Below, piece after piece: positions 48,689-54,915 of a stretch of DNA of 64,000 bases. The stretch comes from Prochlorococcus marinus (GTDB lineage Bacteria; Cyanobacteriota; Cyanobacteriia; PCC-6307; Cyanobiaceae). The notes beneath the pieces are model-generated. The model saw only the letters and a program-made list of their open reading frames with translations. It was not told the origin of the DNA and did no database searches. Position 1 is the first letter of the stretch. Every line of letters begins with the position of its first letter. The DNA is taken from contig NZ_CVSX01000041.1 of assembly GCF_001180305.1 (NCBI RefSeq), positions 1-64,000 on the forward strand. Reading direction: 5' to 3'. A program made the translations under genes and the position numbers.

Positions 48689-49300
48689 ATGCAACCTCAT
48701 AGCCTAAAGCTATCTCCAGAATCTGATTTGATAAATTCAATTAAAGAATATTCTTTATCAAATAATTTATACGGTTATGTTTCTGGAGTGGTTGGTAATC
48801 TTAGAAAAGTTTGTATTCAATGCCCAGGAAATCAAGAGATAAATAAATTTGAGGGAAATCTAGAGATAGTTTCCTTAAATGGACATTTTAATAAAGGAAA
48901 TGTTCATTTGCATTTGAGTTTTGCAGATGAGGGATGTAATGTCTTTGGCGGGCATCTTGAGGAGGGATGCATTGTAAAAAAAGGTACTGATATATTATTA
49001 CTTTCTTTTGAACTAAAGATTATTAATATCTCAAGTAATGATTTATTAAAGAATGAATCACGTGTAAAAGCATATATTTTAAAGGATTGTCCTTGGTCTA
49101 AAAGAGCAATTAGGTTGCTTAATTCTTTATCTGTCCCCCATGAAGTTAATTTAATAGACAATGATGAGAGCTTTCAACAAATAATGGCTCAGAGTAGCCA
49201 TAATACCTTCCCTCAAATATTTTTGGATAATAAATTTTTTGGAGGATATGATGAGCTTTCAGAACAAGCAAAATTGGATAACTTAATTTCATTTAAGTAA
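48689..49300 (+). CDS. PPC (DUF296) domain fused to a glutaredoxin
   Basis: Two domains in 203 residues. Residues about 1-115 form a PPC/DUF296 domain, seen as YGYVSGVVGNLRKVCIQC, FEGNLEIVSLNGHF, HLHLSFADEGCNVFGGHLEEG and ILLLSFE. Residues about 126-203 are a glutaredoxin: VKAYILKDCPWSKRAIRLLN with active-site CPWS (Cys134, monothiol-like), NTFPQIFLDNKFFGGYDEL with the cis-Pro and GG motifs. A PPC domain may sense a ligand and the glutaredoxin may act on thiols or Fe-S clusters; this is inference. No signal peptide. Confidence 0.85.
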   Translation: MQPHSLKLSPESDLINSIKEYSLSNNLYGYVSGVVGNLRKVCIQCPGNQEINKFEGNLEIVSLNGHFNKGNVHLHLSFADEGCNVFGGHLEEGCIVKKGTDILLLSFELKIINISSNDLLKNESRVKAYILKDCPWSKRAIRLLNSLSVPHEVNLIDNDESFQQIMAQSSHNTFPQIFLDNKFFGGYDELSEQAKLDNLISFK

Positions 49301-49310
49301 TATAAATTTT

Positions 49311-49499
49311 TTAACTATCACGATTAGTCAGCTTTTCAGCAACTAATTCGTCCTCTAACTGCTTTATTAACCTTGATACAAGACTTTGAAACTCTGGTTG
49401 ACAGCCTTTAAATGCAGCTTTATGTCTTATTGGCTCATTTCTAGTTCTTAAATCAGTAAGCATTAATTGTAATGCGTCAATTTTGGGATTTATTTTCAT
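49311..49499 (-). CDS. Small conserved helical protein, 62 aa
   Basis: The 62-residue product (KINPKIDALQLMLTDLRTR and on) is polar and helical, with one Cys (FKGCQPEF) and a C-terminal helix LVSRLIKQLEDELVAEKL. No signal or membrane segment. I recognise no family; the composition suggests a small protein-binding module. It converges on the PPC-glutaredoxin gene with a 10-bp gap. Confidence 0.65.
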   Translation of the reverse strand: MKINPKIDALQLMLTDLRTRNEPIRHKAAFKGCQPEFQSLVSRLIKQLEDELVAEKLTNRDS

Positions 49500-49519
49500 A
49501 ATTTATATATTTACATCTT

Positions 49520-50179
49520 TTAAATCATTTGCATAGCTTTTTTAAAAGATATCTTTTTATTATCATTCGAACTTGTAACTTCTATTAATTTATTTATGGA
49601 TGCTTTGTTTTTTTAAGAATTTATACAACATTGCGCAACTAATCTTCTTGGGATTGATCCATTAATTTGACCATCCTCCTTTGAATAATTTATATTTTCT
49701 GATTTAATATCTTCATTTTCCTTTAATCCTCCAGGTCTGATAATAGTCCATTCGAAATTTGAATTTCGTAGAAAGTTTTCACCTACTTTCTTCCAAATAA
49801 GTATTAAACCAAATAAGTTTAATGGGTGAAATAATTTACCAGTACAAAGGGAACTAACTAAAATAACTCTTTTAATACCAACTCTTTTGCAACTCTCTAA
49901 TTGCCTGTATACCCCTAATGCATCAACCTTTGCAGGACCAGTTAAATCCAAAGATGCTCTCGCTCCAGTCGCAATTATCAAAGCATCAATATCTTTTAAA
50001 GCTTTATCAAGTTCTCCTTTTTTGTCTAATGAAACTCTAATTGTTTCTAAACTTTCTAGTCCTGCTGATACTTTTGAATTTTTTCTAATGATTTGCCTTA
50101 CTTTATATCCTTTCTTAACTGCTTCTTGGGAAATTCTATAACCTGTTTTCCCCGATGCTCCAGTAATTGCTATTTTCAT
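49520..50179 (-). pseudogene. NAD(P)-binding SDR-like protein with premature in-frame stop
   Basis: An atypical SDR/NmrA-like oxidoreductase. IAITGASGKTGYRISQEAVKKG is the nucleotide-binding start, then ALIIATGARASLDL, VILVSSLCTGKL and WTIIRPGGLKEN. The frame stops at TAA (49613-49615) after RRLVAQCCINS, giving 188 residues. Translating on in the same frame gives a coherent tail (KNKASINKLIEVTSS and on) to a second stop at 49520, for 219 positions in all. The tail resembles the C-terminal strand and helix of Tic62-type SDRs. A single T-to-A change (TTA to TAA) explains it. Confidence 0.7.
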
Positions 50180-50214
50180 GATTAAAAAATTAATTTAACT
50201 ATTATATAAATTTA

Positions 50215-50868
50215 TTAAGGCTTTTTACATATAAATTTCTTTTTTCTTTTGGGATAAAGAGTGCGACATAAATAACATTTTGTTCCATCACAGCCTCTTG
50301 CTGTGCAGAATTCTCTGCCGTAAAAGATTATTTGCAAATGTAAGGTATTCCAATCATTAACAGGAAATATTTTCTTTAGGTCTTTTTCTGTTTGAACTAC
50401 GCTATCTCCATTTGATAGACCCCATCTTTGTGACAACCTGTGTATGTGAGTATCGACTGGGAATGATGGAATTTTAAACACTTGAGACATTACAACTGAT
50501 GCTGTTTTATGACCTACCCCTGGAAGAGATTCAAGCTTCTCAAAAGAATCTGGGACAATACCATTATGCTTCTCAATCAATAGTTTAGATAAGTTATAGA
50601 TGTTCTTTGACTTTTGATTAGATAGACCTAAAAATTTTATATATTCGTAAATGCCACTAATACCTAGCTTCATCATCTTTTCTGGATTATCTGCAACCTT
50701 AAATAAGCTTTTTGTTAATTCATTAACTTTCTTATCTGTTGATTGCGCACTTAAAACTACGGCGACTAGAAGTGTATATGCATTTGTATGATCTAGGGGG
50801 ATTGGAGGCGATGGATATAGCTTTTTGAGTTCTTTGCTTATTATTTTTGCTCTTTCAGACTTTCTCAT
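50215..50868 (-). CDS. nth: Endonuclease III
   Basis: Base-excision repair glycosylase/AP lyase for oxidised pyrimidines. The helix-hairpin-helix LESLPGVGHKTASVVMSQ holds the catalytic Lys, and PVDTHIHRLSQRWGLS the catalytic Asp. The 217-residue protein ends FYGREFCTARGCDGTKCYLC. The four cysteines are spaced C-x4-C-x4-C-x2-C and not the usual C-x6-C-x2-C-x5-C of the 4Fe-4S loop, so the cluster may be altered. Confidence 0.9.
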   Translation of the reverse strand: MRKSERAKIISKELKKLYPSPPIPLDHTNAYTLLVAVVLSAQSTDKKVNELTKSLFKVADNPEKMMKLGISGIYEYIKFLGLSNQKSKNIYNLSKLLIEKHNGIVPDSFEKLESLPGVGHKTASVVMSQVFKIPSFPVDTHIHRLSQRWGLSNGDSVVQTEKDLKKIFPVNDWNTLHLQIIFYGREFCTARGCDGTKCYLCRTLYPKRKKKFICKKP

Positions 50869-50963
50869 TAAATTTGAAAAATAAATGGTGTATAAAATTA
50901 TACAAGGAATATTTTAGATGAATATTTTCTGCTAACTTAATATATTTAAATAAGAAGAACTTA

Positions 50964-52022
50964 GTGAAAAATGATGCGTTAATAATTGATGATTTGCATC
51001 ATAAATATGATAGGCAAGAATGTGCGAATTGGATATTAAACGAAATTAACCTGAAAATTGAAAATGGCGAATTATTAGGTTTGCTTGGCCCCTCTGGTTG
51101 CGGAAAAACTACTCTTTTAAGATTAATCGCAGGGTTCGAATATCCCTCTAAAGGGAGGATTTCTCTAAATGATAAGGAAATTTCAAGTAGAAAAAAAATT
51201 CTTAGTCCTGAGAAAAGAAATATTGGTATGGTTTTTCAAGATTATGCACTTTTCCCTCACCTAACTGTTTTTGAAAATGTAATTTTTGGTTTGAAAAATA
51301 AAAAAGACAGATCTAGAGTTGATTATTTATTAAAAGTTTTTGGTCTTGATAGTTTTGTTGGAAGGTACCCTCATGAATTGTCTGGAGGTCAAAAACAAAG
51401 ACTCGCAATTGCGAGAGCCCTTGCTCCAGGTACAAATTTCATTTTATTAGATGAACCTTTTTGTAGTCTTGATATGCATGTCAAACTAAAATTGAGAAGT
51501 GAACTCCCTAATATTCTAAAAGGTTGTAATGCAAGCGGACTTATGGTTACTCATGATCCGGAAGAAGCAATGTCAATTTGCGATAAAGTAGCCGTTATGA
51601 ATGATGGAAAAATACATCAAATTGATACACCAATTAACCTTCTAAATAATCCCAAGACCATATTTGTTAGTAGTTTTATTTTGGGCAATAATATTATTAA
51701 TCTCAAAAAAAATGGTGATTCATATATTTCTTGTTTAGGTGAAATAAATAGTTCCGAGTATTTGAAAAATACAAGTATCAAAAGTATGTCAATTTCGCCT
51801 AAATTTATTTCAATTAAAAGATCAGAATCTGGTGATGCGATTGTTATATCTAAAGAGTTTCTTGGAGATTTTCTTGTATATAAAGTATCTATTAATGGAA
51901 ACATATTAAGGGTTAGAACTGATATAAATAATCTCCTTAATAAGGGTGATAAATGTTTTCTTTCTATTAATAAAAATAGTTATTATTTTTTGTATCCTGG
52001 AGCATATAAGGAATATATATAG
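50964..52022 (+). CDS. futC: Iron(III) ABC transporter ATP-binding protein (FutC/AfuC type)
   Basis: Energises ferric iron import with a periplasmic binding protein and permease encoded elsewhere. Walker A GPSGCGKT is at 42-49, the Q-loop region is NIGMVFQDYALFPHLTVFEN, the signature is LSGGQKQRLAIARAL and Walker B is ILLDEPFCSLD. A C-terminal TOBE-like domain of about 120 residues follows (ISPKFISIKRSESGDAIV). Length 352 fits the Fbp/Fut/Pot family. The start is GTG. Its position beside ferritin and a regulator with Fur-like sites supports iron as substrate. Confidence 0.85.
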   Translation: MKNDALIIDDLHHKYDRQECANWILNEINLKIENGELLGLLGPSGCGKTTLLRLIAGFEYPSKGRISLNDKEISSRKKILSPEKRNIGMVFQDYALFPHLTVFENVIFGLKNKKDRSRVDYLLKVFGLDSFVGRYPHELSGGQKQRLAIARALAPGTNFILLDEPFCSLDMHVKLKLRSELPNILKGCNASGLMVTHDPEEAMSICDKVAVMNDGKIHQIDTPINLLNNPKTIFVSSFILGNNIINLKKNGDSYISCLGEINSSEYLKNTSIKSMSISPKFISIKRSESGDAIVISKEFLGDFLVYKVSINGNILRVRTDINNLLNKGDKCFLSINKNSYYFLYPGAYKEYI

Positions 52023-52029
52023 TCTTCTT

Positions 52030-52152
52030 TTATAGGCAATTACACTTGCCCCCCTTCCAATTAGAGCATTTTTTCTTTTTACATTTCTTTTTTTTACTTT
52101 TATATATTTTATTTGTTAATAGCAGTTCAGAAAAACTGTACTGTAAATTCAT
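52030..52152 (-). CDS. Cys/Lys-rich 40-residue peptide, possibly metallothionein-like
   Basis: An ATG-started frame of 40 residues. Its C-terminal half is KKKKCKKKKCSNWKGGKCNC followed by Leu, with four cysteines including a terminal C-x-C. The N-terminus (NLQYSFSELLLTNKIYKSK) is unremarkable. Such small Cys-rich basic peptides can bind metal; this one lies convergent with the Fe transporter ATPase and upstream of ferritin. No family is recognised and the run of Lys codons could be chance in AT-rich DNA. Confidence 0.4.
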   Translation of the reverse strand: MNLQYSFSELLLTNKIYKSKKKKCKKKKCSNWKGGKCNCL

Positions 52153-52162
52153 TTATAGTATT

Positions 52163-52181
52163 GAGATTGATTTTCATTATC
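52163..52181 (+). promoter_or_regulatory. Fur-box-like operator upstream of ferritin
   Basis: GAGATTGATTTTCATTATC matches the 19-bp Fur consensus at 15 positions by my count. It ends 84 bp before the ferritin ATG, in a good promoter position, and is 11 bp from the start of the divergent Cys-rich frame. Fur repression under iron sufficiency would be unusual for a storage protein, so the direction of control is open. Confidence 0.5.
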
Positions 52182-52224
52182 ATATTATTTAATTTAATTT
52201 AAAGGATTAATAAATTACTAATTT

Positions 52225-52240
52225 ATACAAAATGTTGTAT
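52225..52240. promoter_or_regulatory. Palindrome ATACAA-n4-TTGTAT before ferritin
   Basis: Perfect 6-bp inverted arms with a 4-bp centre (ATACAAAATGTTGTAT) lie 25 bp before the ferritin start codon, overlapping the likely promoter core. Spacing and position suit a dimeric regulator; the Crp-family gene nearby is a candidate. No further evidence. Confidence 0.35.
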
Positions 52241-52265
52241 TATTTAAGTATTAACTTATTGAGCT

Positions 52266-52820
52266 ATGAAAGAAAATAATCTAAAATTAAAAAATTTAAT
52301 TAATTTTGGTCCATCTGGAAGAGCTGTCGCGCAACCAATTGACAAAAGTTTATTGGATAATATTTTTGAACATTTAACAATGGAAAGATATGCCAATGTT
52401 CAATATTTTTCTATATACATCTGGTTCCAAGAACGTGATTTAAATGGATTTGCTTCTCATTTTCTAAGTGAATCACAAGGTGAAATGGAACATGCTCAGA
52501 AATTTGCAGATTACTTAATCGCAAGAGGACAAAGCGTAAAATTAGATGAAATACCTGCACCTGTTCAATCATGGGATTCAATAGAGAATCTGATTGCTTA
52601 TTCTTTCAAAATGGAGGCAGATTTAACTTCATCTTTGCAACAAATTTATTCTATTGCAGAAAGAATTTCAGATACAAGAACCAATGTATTTTTAGATCCA
52701 ATTATTGAAGCTCAAACAAAATCAGAAGATGAATTTGCAAACATACTTGGTAAAGTAAAGTTTGCTTCTAATCAACCTTCTGCAATTTTATTGATAGATA
52801 GTGATTTAAAGAAAAAATAG
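52266..52820 (+). CDS. ftn: Ferritin
   Basis: Iron-storage ferritin of the bacterial non-haem type, 184 residues with an N-terminal extension of about 25. The ferroxidase ligands are visible: Glu40 in TMERYANVQYF, Glu73 and His76 in GEMEHAQ, then a Glu in FKMEADLTSSLQ and Glu/Gln in IIEAQTKSEDEF. Four long helices are evident. It is preceded by a Fur-like box and a palindrome. Its 3' end overlaps the convergent gene by 15 bp. Confidence 0.92.
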   Translation: MKENNLKLKNLINFGPSGRAVAQPIDKSLLDNIFEHLTMERYANVQYFSIYIWFQERDLNGFASHFLSESQGEMEHAQKFADYLIARGQSVKLDEIPAPVQSWDSIENLIAYSFKMEADLTSSLQQIYSIAERISDTRTNVFLDPIIEAQTKSEDEFANILGKVKFASNQPSAILLIDSDLKKK

Positions 52821-53096
52821 ACTATTTTCAAATTTATTTTCATTCAGTGTTCTTTTCGTTATTTCAACGAGTAAATTAGAGAAGTTAATTTTCTCAATAT
52901 TATTTTTATTTAAGAGTTCAGCTATTTTATAAATTTCATGAACTCTTTCATAAATAGTTTTGTTTTCAGAAAATAACCTTTCTTTTAACGCTTTGTTTTC
53001 GGTAGTTTTGAAAGAATGTTTTATATTTCTGAGTCTGTTTGATAAAACATCGACTTCCCTCAACAAGTTATTAGTTAGTGATTGTGATTCCTTCAT
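52806..53096 (-). CDS. Helical hypothetical protein downstream of the Crp-family regulator
   Basis: From its most likely ATG (MKESQSLTNNLLREV) the protein has 96 residues, predicted nearly all helical with a heptad-like pattern (VDVLSNRLRNIKHSF) and no membrane segment. A start 14 codons upstream would overlap the regulator. It begins 5 bp after the regulator stop, so cotranscription is very likely. Function unknown; it may be a partner of the regulator. Confidence 0.65.
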   Translation of the reverse strand: MKESQSLTNNLLREVDVLSNRLRNIKHSFKTTENKALKERLFSENKTIYERVHEIYKIAELLNKNNIEKINFSNLLVEITKRTLNENKFENSLFFL

Positions 53097-53100
53097 GTTT

Positions 53101-53688
53101 TTATAATGGTGATGTTTCAATAAAAGAAGGCGCAACACTTACTGTTTGGGTTCCAATAGGAGCTAATAATAACTCTGATGATCTTAATTTAGAGATTAAT
53201 CTTGTTGAAGTTACGCGTGTAGAACCGATTAATTCACCAATCCTTTCATGAGTTAATCTGAAGGGTAACTCACACCATTGTCCACATCTTCTCCCTAAAC
53301 GATTTACTAATATTGAAAACAATGCTTGTAATCTTTGTTCTGCATTGCCTAAGTGTCTAATCCTAAGAAGTTGCAAGGTCCATTCATTTACTGCATCGAA
53401 ACCGATATTCTCATCAATATTCACATTGCTGTGAAACGATAAATCTGTTAATGCTTCAACACAGACACCTTCGCTACATAAAAGGTCCGTTCTTAATTGG
53501 TCACCTGATTGCAAAAATGCCAGTGTCATTCCTTCTGTTTCTTCACATGGGCAATAGACTCTTGCAATTCCACTTTCAACTTCTAGGCATGTGCCTTTTG
53601 GTCTTGATGAAGGGTCTATTAAAACGGATTGCCCAGTTATTATCCTTACTGATTTTGACGGAGATTCTCCATAACTATGGAAATTCAT
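53101..53688 (-). CDS. Crp/Fnr family transcriptional regulator
   Basis: A cNMP-binding-type beta-barrel (about 15-100, with VLIDPSSRPKG, RVYCPCEETEG and FLQSGDQLRTD) is followed by a winged helix with RLTHERIGELIGSTRVTSTRLISKLR, close to the NtcA/Crp recognition helix. Four Cys in the barrel (VYCPCEE, LLCSEGVCVEAL) could bind a metal or sense redox. Its 195 residues start at the ATG of MNFHSYGESPSKS. The longer frame upstream is simply a Fur-like box read as hydrophobic codons. It probably belongs to the iron response (context). Confidence 0.87.
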   Translation of the reverse strand: MNFHSYGESPSKSVRIITGQSVLIDPSSRPKGTCLEVESGIARVYCPCEETEGMTLAFLQSGDQLRTDLLCSEGVCVEALTDLSFHSNVNIDENIGFDAVNEWTLQLLRIRHLGNAEQRLQALFSILVNRLGRRCGQWCELPFRLTHERIGELIGSTRVTSTRLISKLRSSELLLAPIGTQTVSVAPSFIETSPL

Positions 53689-53700
53689 TAATAAAAATAT

Positions 53701-53719
53701 GATAATGAGAATTATTATC
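53701..53719. promoter_or_regulatory. Fur-box-like operator upstream of the Crp-family gene
   Basis: GATAATGAGAATTATTATC matches the 19-bp Fur consensus at 17 positions by my count. It sits 13-31 bp upstream of the regulator's ATG, where a bound repressor would block transcription or initiation. This is the best regulatory site in the window, and it also argues for the shorter start of the regulator. Confidence 0.6.
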
Positions 53720-53745
53720 AATTATGCACTATAAATTAGCTTATT

Positions 53746-53764
53746 GCAATAGATTCTCATTATC
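53746..53764 (+). promoter_or_regulatory. Second, weaker Fur-like site between divergent genes
   Basis: The stretch ending TTCTCATTATC carries one good half-site (TCATTATC) and matches the consensus in its right half only. It lies 26 bp from the first box and about 40 bp upstream of a TATAAT at 53805-53810 that could serve the zinc-ribbon gene. Tandem Fur sites are common; this half is tentative. Confidence 0.35.
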
Positions 53765-53804
53765 ATAACATTTCTGAAGTTTTTCTTTACATACTATTTG
53801 TGAA

Positions 53805-53810
53805 TATAAT
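53805..53810 (+). promoter_or_regulatory. Putative -10 box TATAAT before the zinc-ribbon gene
   Basis: A perfect TATAAT lies 31 bp before the ATG. A good -35 is not evident at 16-18 bp (TTCTTT at best). Based on consensus only. Confidence 0.4.
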
Positions 53811-53841
53811 TTAATTAGAATTGCTGAATTTTTTATTTTAG

Positions 53842-54030
53842 ATGAACGCAAATAGAGTTTGTTTTAATTGTGGAAGTTCTTCGTTCGTTTCTGACCGATC
53901 TTTAGGAGGTAAGATTGTATGTTCTAAATGTGGATCTTCTTCATTTAAAAATAAATCCTCTTCATTTTTAAAAAGTAGAAAATTAGTATTTCTTGCTATT
54001 GCGATAGCTATTTTTATAATTGTTATTTAG
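53842..54030 (+). CDS. Zinc-ribbon membrane micro-protein, 62 aa
   Basis: Two Cys pairs, CFNCGSSSF (7-10) and CSKCGSSSF (27-30), make a classic zinc ribbon. A basic linker (SFLKSRK) and a C-terminal membrane segment (VFLAIAIAIFIIVI) complete the protein. It would be a tail-anchored zinc-binding protein facing the cytoplasm. Possibly it senses or buffers metal (inference). It is divergent from the Crp-family regulator with Fur-like sites between. Its last 8 bp overlap the convergent ATPase gene. Confidence 0.72.
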   Translation: MNANRVCFNCGSSSFVSDRSLGGKIVCSKCGSSSFKNKSSSFLKSRKLVFLAIAIAIFIIVI

Positions 54031-54811
54031 ATAATCTGTTTATATTCCAAAGTCCATTATTATTAGTTAACTCTACTTGAATACCAAATAACTTATTAAG
54101 ATTTTCACTATTTATAACCTTATTTGGATCTCCATCAGCGATTATTTCGCCATTTTTTAGCATTATTACCCGGTCATAAATTTTTGTAATCATTGAAATA
54201 TCATGAGTGACGCATAAAATTTTAGTATTTAATTTTGATAATTCATTAACCTTATCAATTACAAAAAACTTTGATTTATAATCAAGATTTGCAATTGGTT
54301 CGTCTAGTATTAAGATTTCCGGTTTTTTGATTAATGCCCTTGCAATGAGTGAAATTTGTTTTTCTCCATCTGATAAATAGGAAAAATTCTTTTTAGATAA
54401 ATTAGAAATATTCATTTTCTTCATGATTTTTTCAACCTTATAAGAATCTCTTTCAGATTTATTTTGTACGTAACAATATCTTCCATATAGCCCACTTAAA
54501 ATTAAATCAAAAACTTTTAAATTTGGATTTATCCTACTTTTTATATCATTATTTACAGTACTTATTTTATTTCTTAATTCCCATAAATTTATAAGTTCTT
54601 TGCCAAATATCTTCAGTTTTGATTCTTTAGCTACTACTGGGTATATGTTTCTATTAATTATTTCAATTAATGATGATTTACCTGAACCATTTGGCCCAAT
54701 TAATATTACATTCTCTGAGTGCTTTATCTTTAAATTTAAATCTTTAATTACATTAAAGCCATTTTTAAAACAATTTATATTTTTTGCGTCAAACCAAAAT
54801 TTATTAAACAC
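54023..54811 (-). CDS. Lone ABC transporter ATP-binding protein
   Basis: Walker A LIGPNGSGKSSLIEII is at about 37-52, the signature is atypical (YLSDGEKQISLIARAL), Walker B is ILILDEPIANLD and the switch His is in CVTHDISM. Its 262 residues resemble FecE/ModF-type importers or soluble ABC ATPases. No permease gene is adjacent. The start GTG shares its G with the TAG stop of the 33-residue membrane peptide upstream, so the two are translationally coupled. Confidence 0.85.
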   Translation of the reverse strand: MFNKFWFDAKNINCFKNGFNVIKDLNLKIKHSENVILIGPNGSGKSSLIEIINRNIYPVVAKESKLKIFGKELINLWELRNKISTVNNDIKSRINPNLKVFDLILSGLYGRYCYVQNKSERDSYKVEKIMKKMNISNLSKKNFSYLSDGEKQISLIARALIKKPEILILDEPIANLDYKSKFFVIDKVNELSKLNTKILCVTHDISMITKIYDRVIMLKNGEIIADGDPNKVINSENLNKLFGIQVELTNNNGLWNINRLSK

Positions 54812-54912
54812 TAAAACTTATTACTCCAAAATATAATCAATTGAATCGAGCTTAAAATAAATATAAAGAGATAAAGCCAATTCAACCATGAAGGTCTATT
54901 TACTTTCTTCAT
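54811..54912 (-). CDS. 33-residue membrane peptide between Rieske oxygenase and ABC ATPase
   Basis: Reads MKKVNRPSWLNWLYLFIFIL and then SSIQLIIFWSNKF: a basic N-terminus and one membrane segment. It starts 3 bp after the oxygenase stop and its TAG overlaps the GTG of the ATPase by one base. The perfect fit between two genes strongly suggests it is translated. It could anchor the ATPase or oxygenase to the membrane (inference). Confidence 0.6.
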   Translation of the reverse strand: MKKVNRPSWLNWLYLFIFILSSIQLIIFWSNKF

Positions 54913-54915
54913 AAA

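Noticed and set aside
53689..53721. Eleven-codon N-terminal extension of the Crp-family regulator
   Set aside because: The codons coincide with a Fur-box-like operator, and the peptide would be pure Ile/Leu; the family N-terminus starts later.
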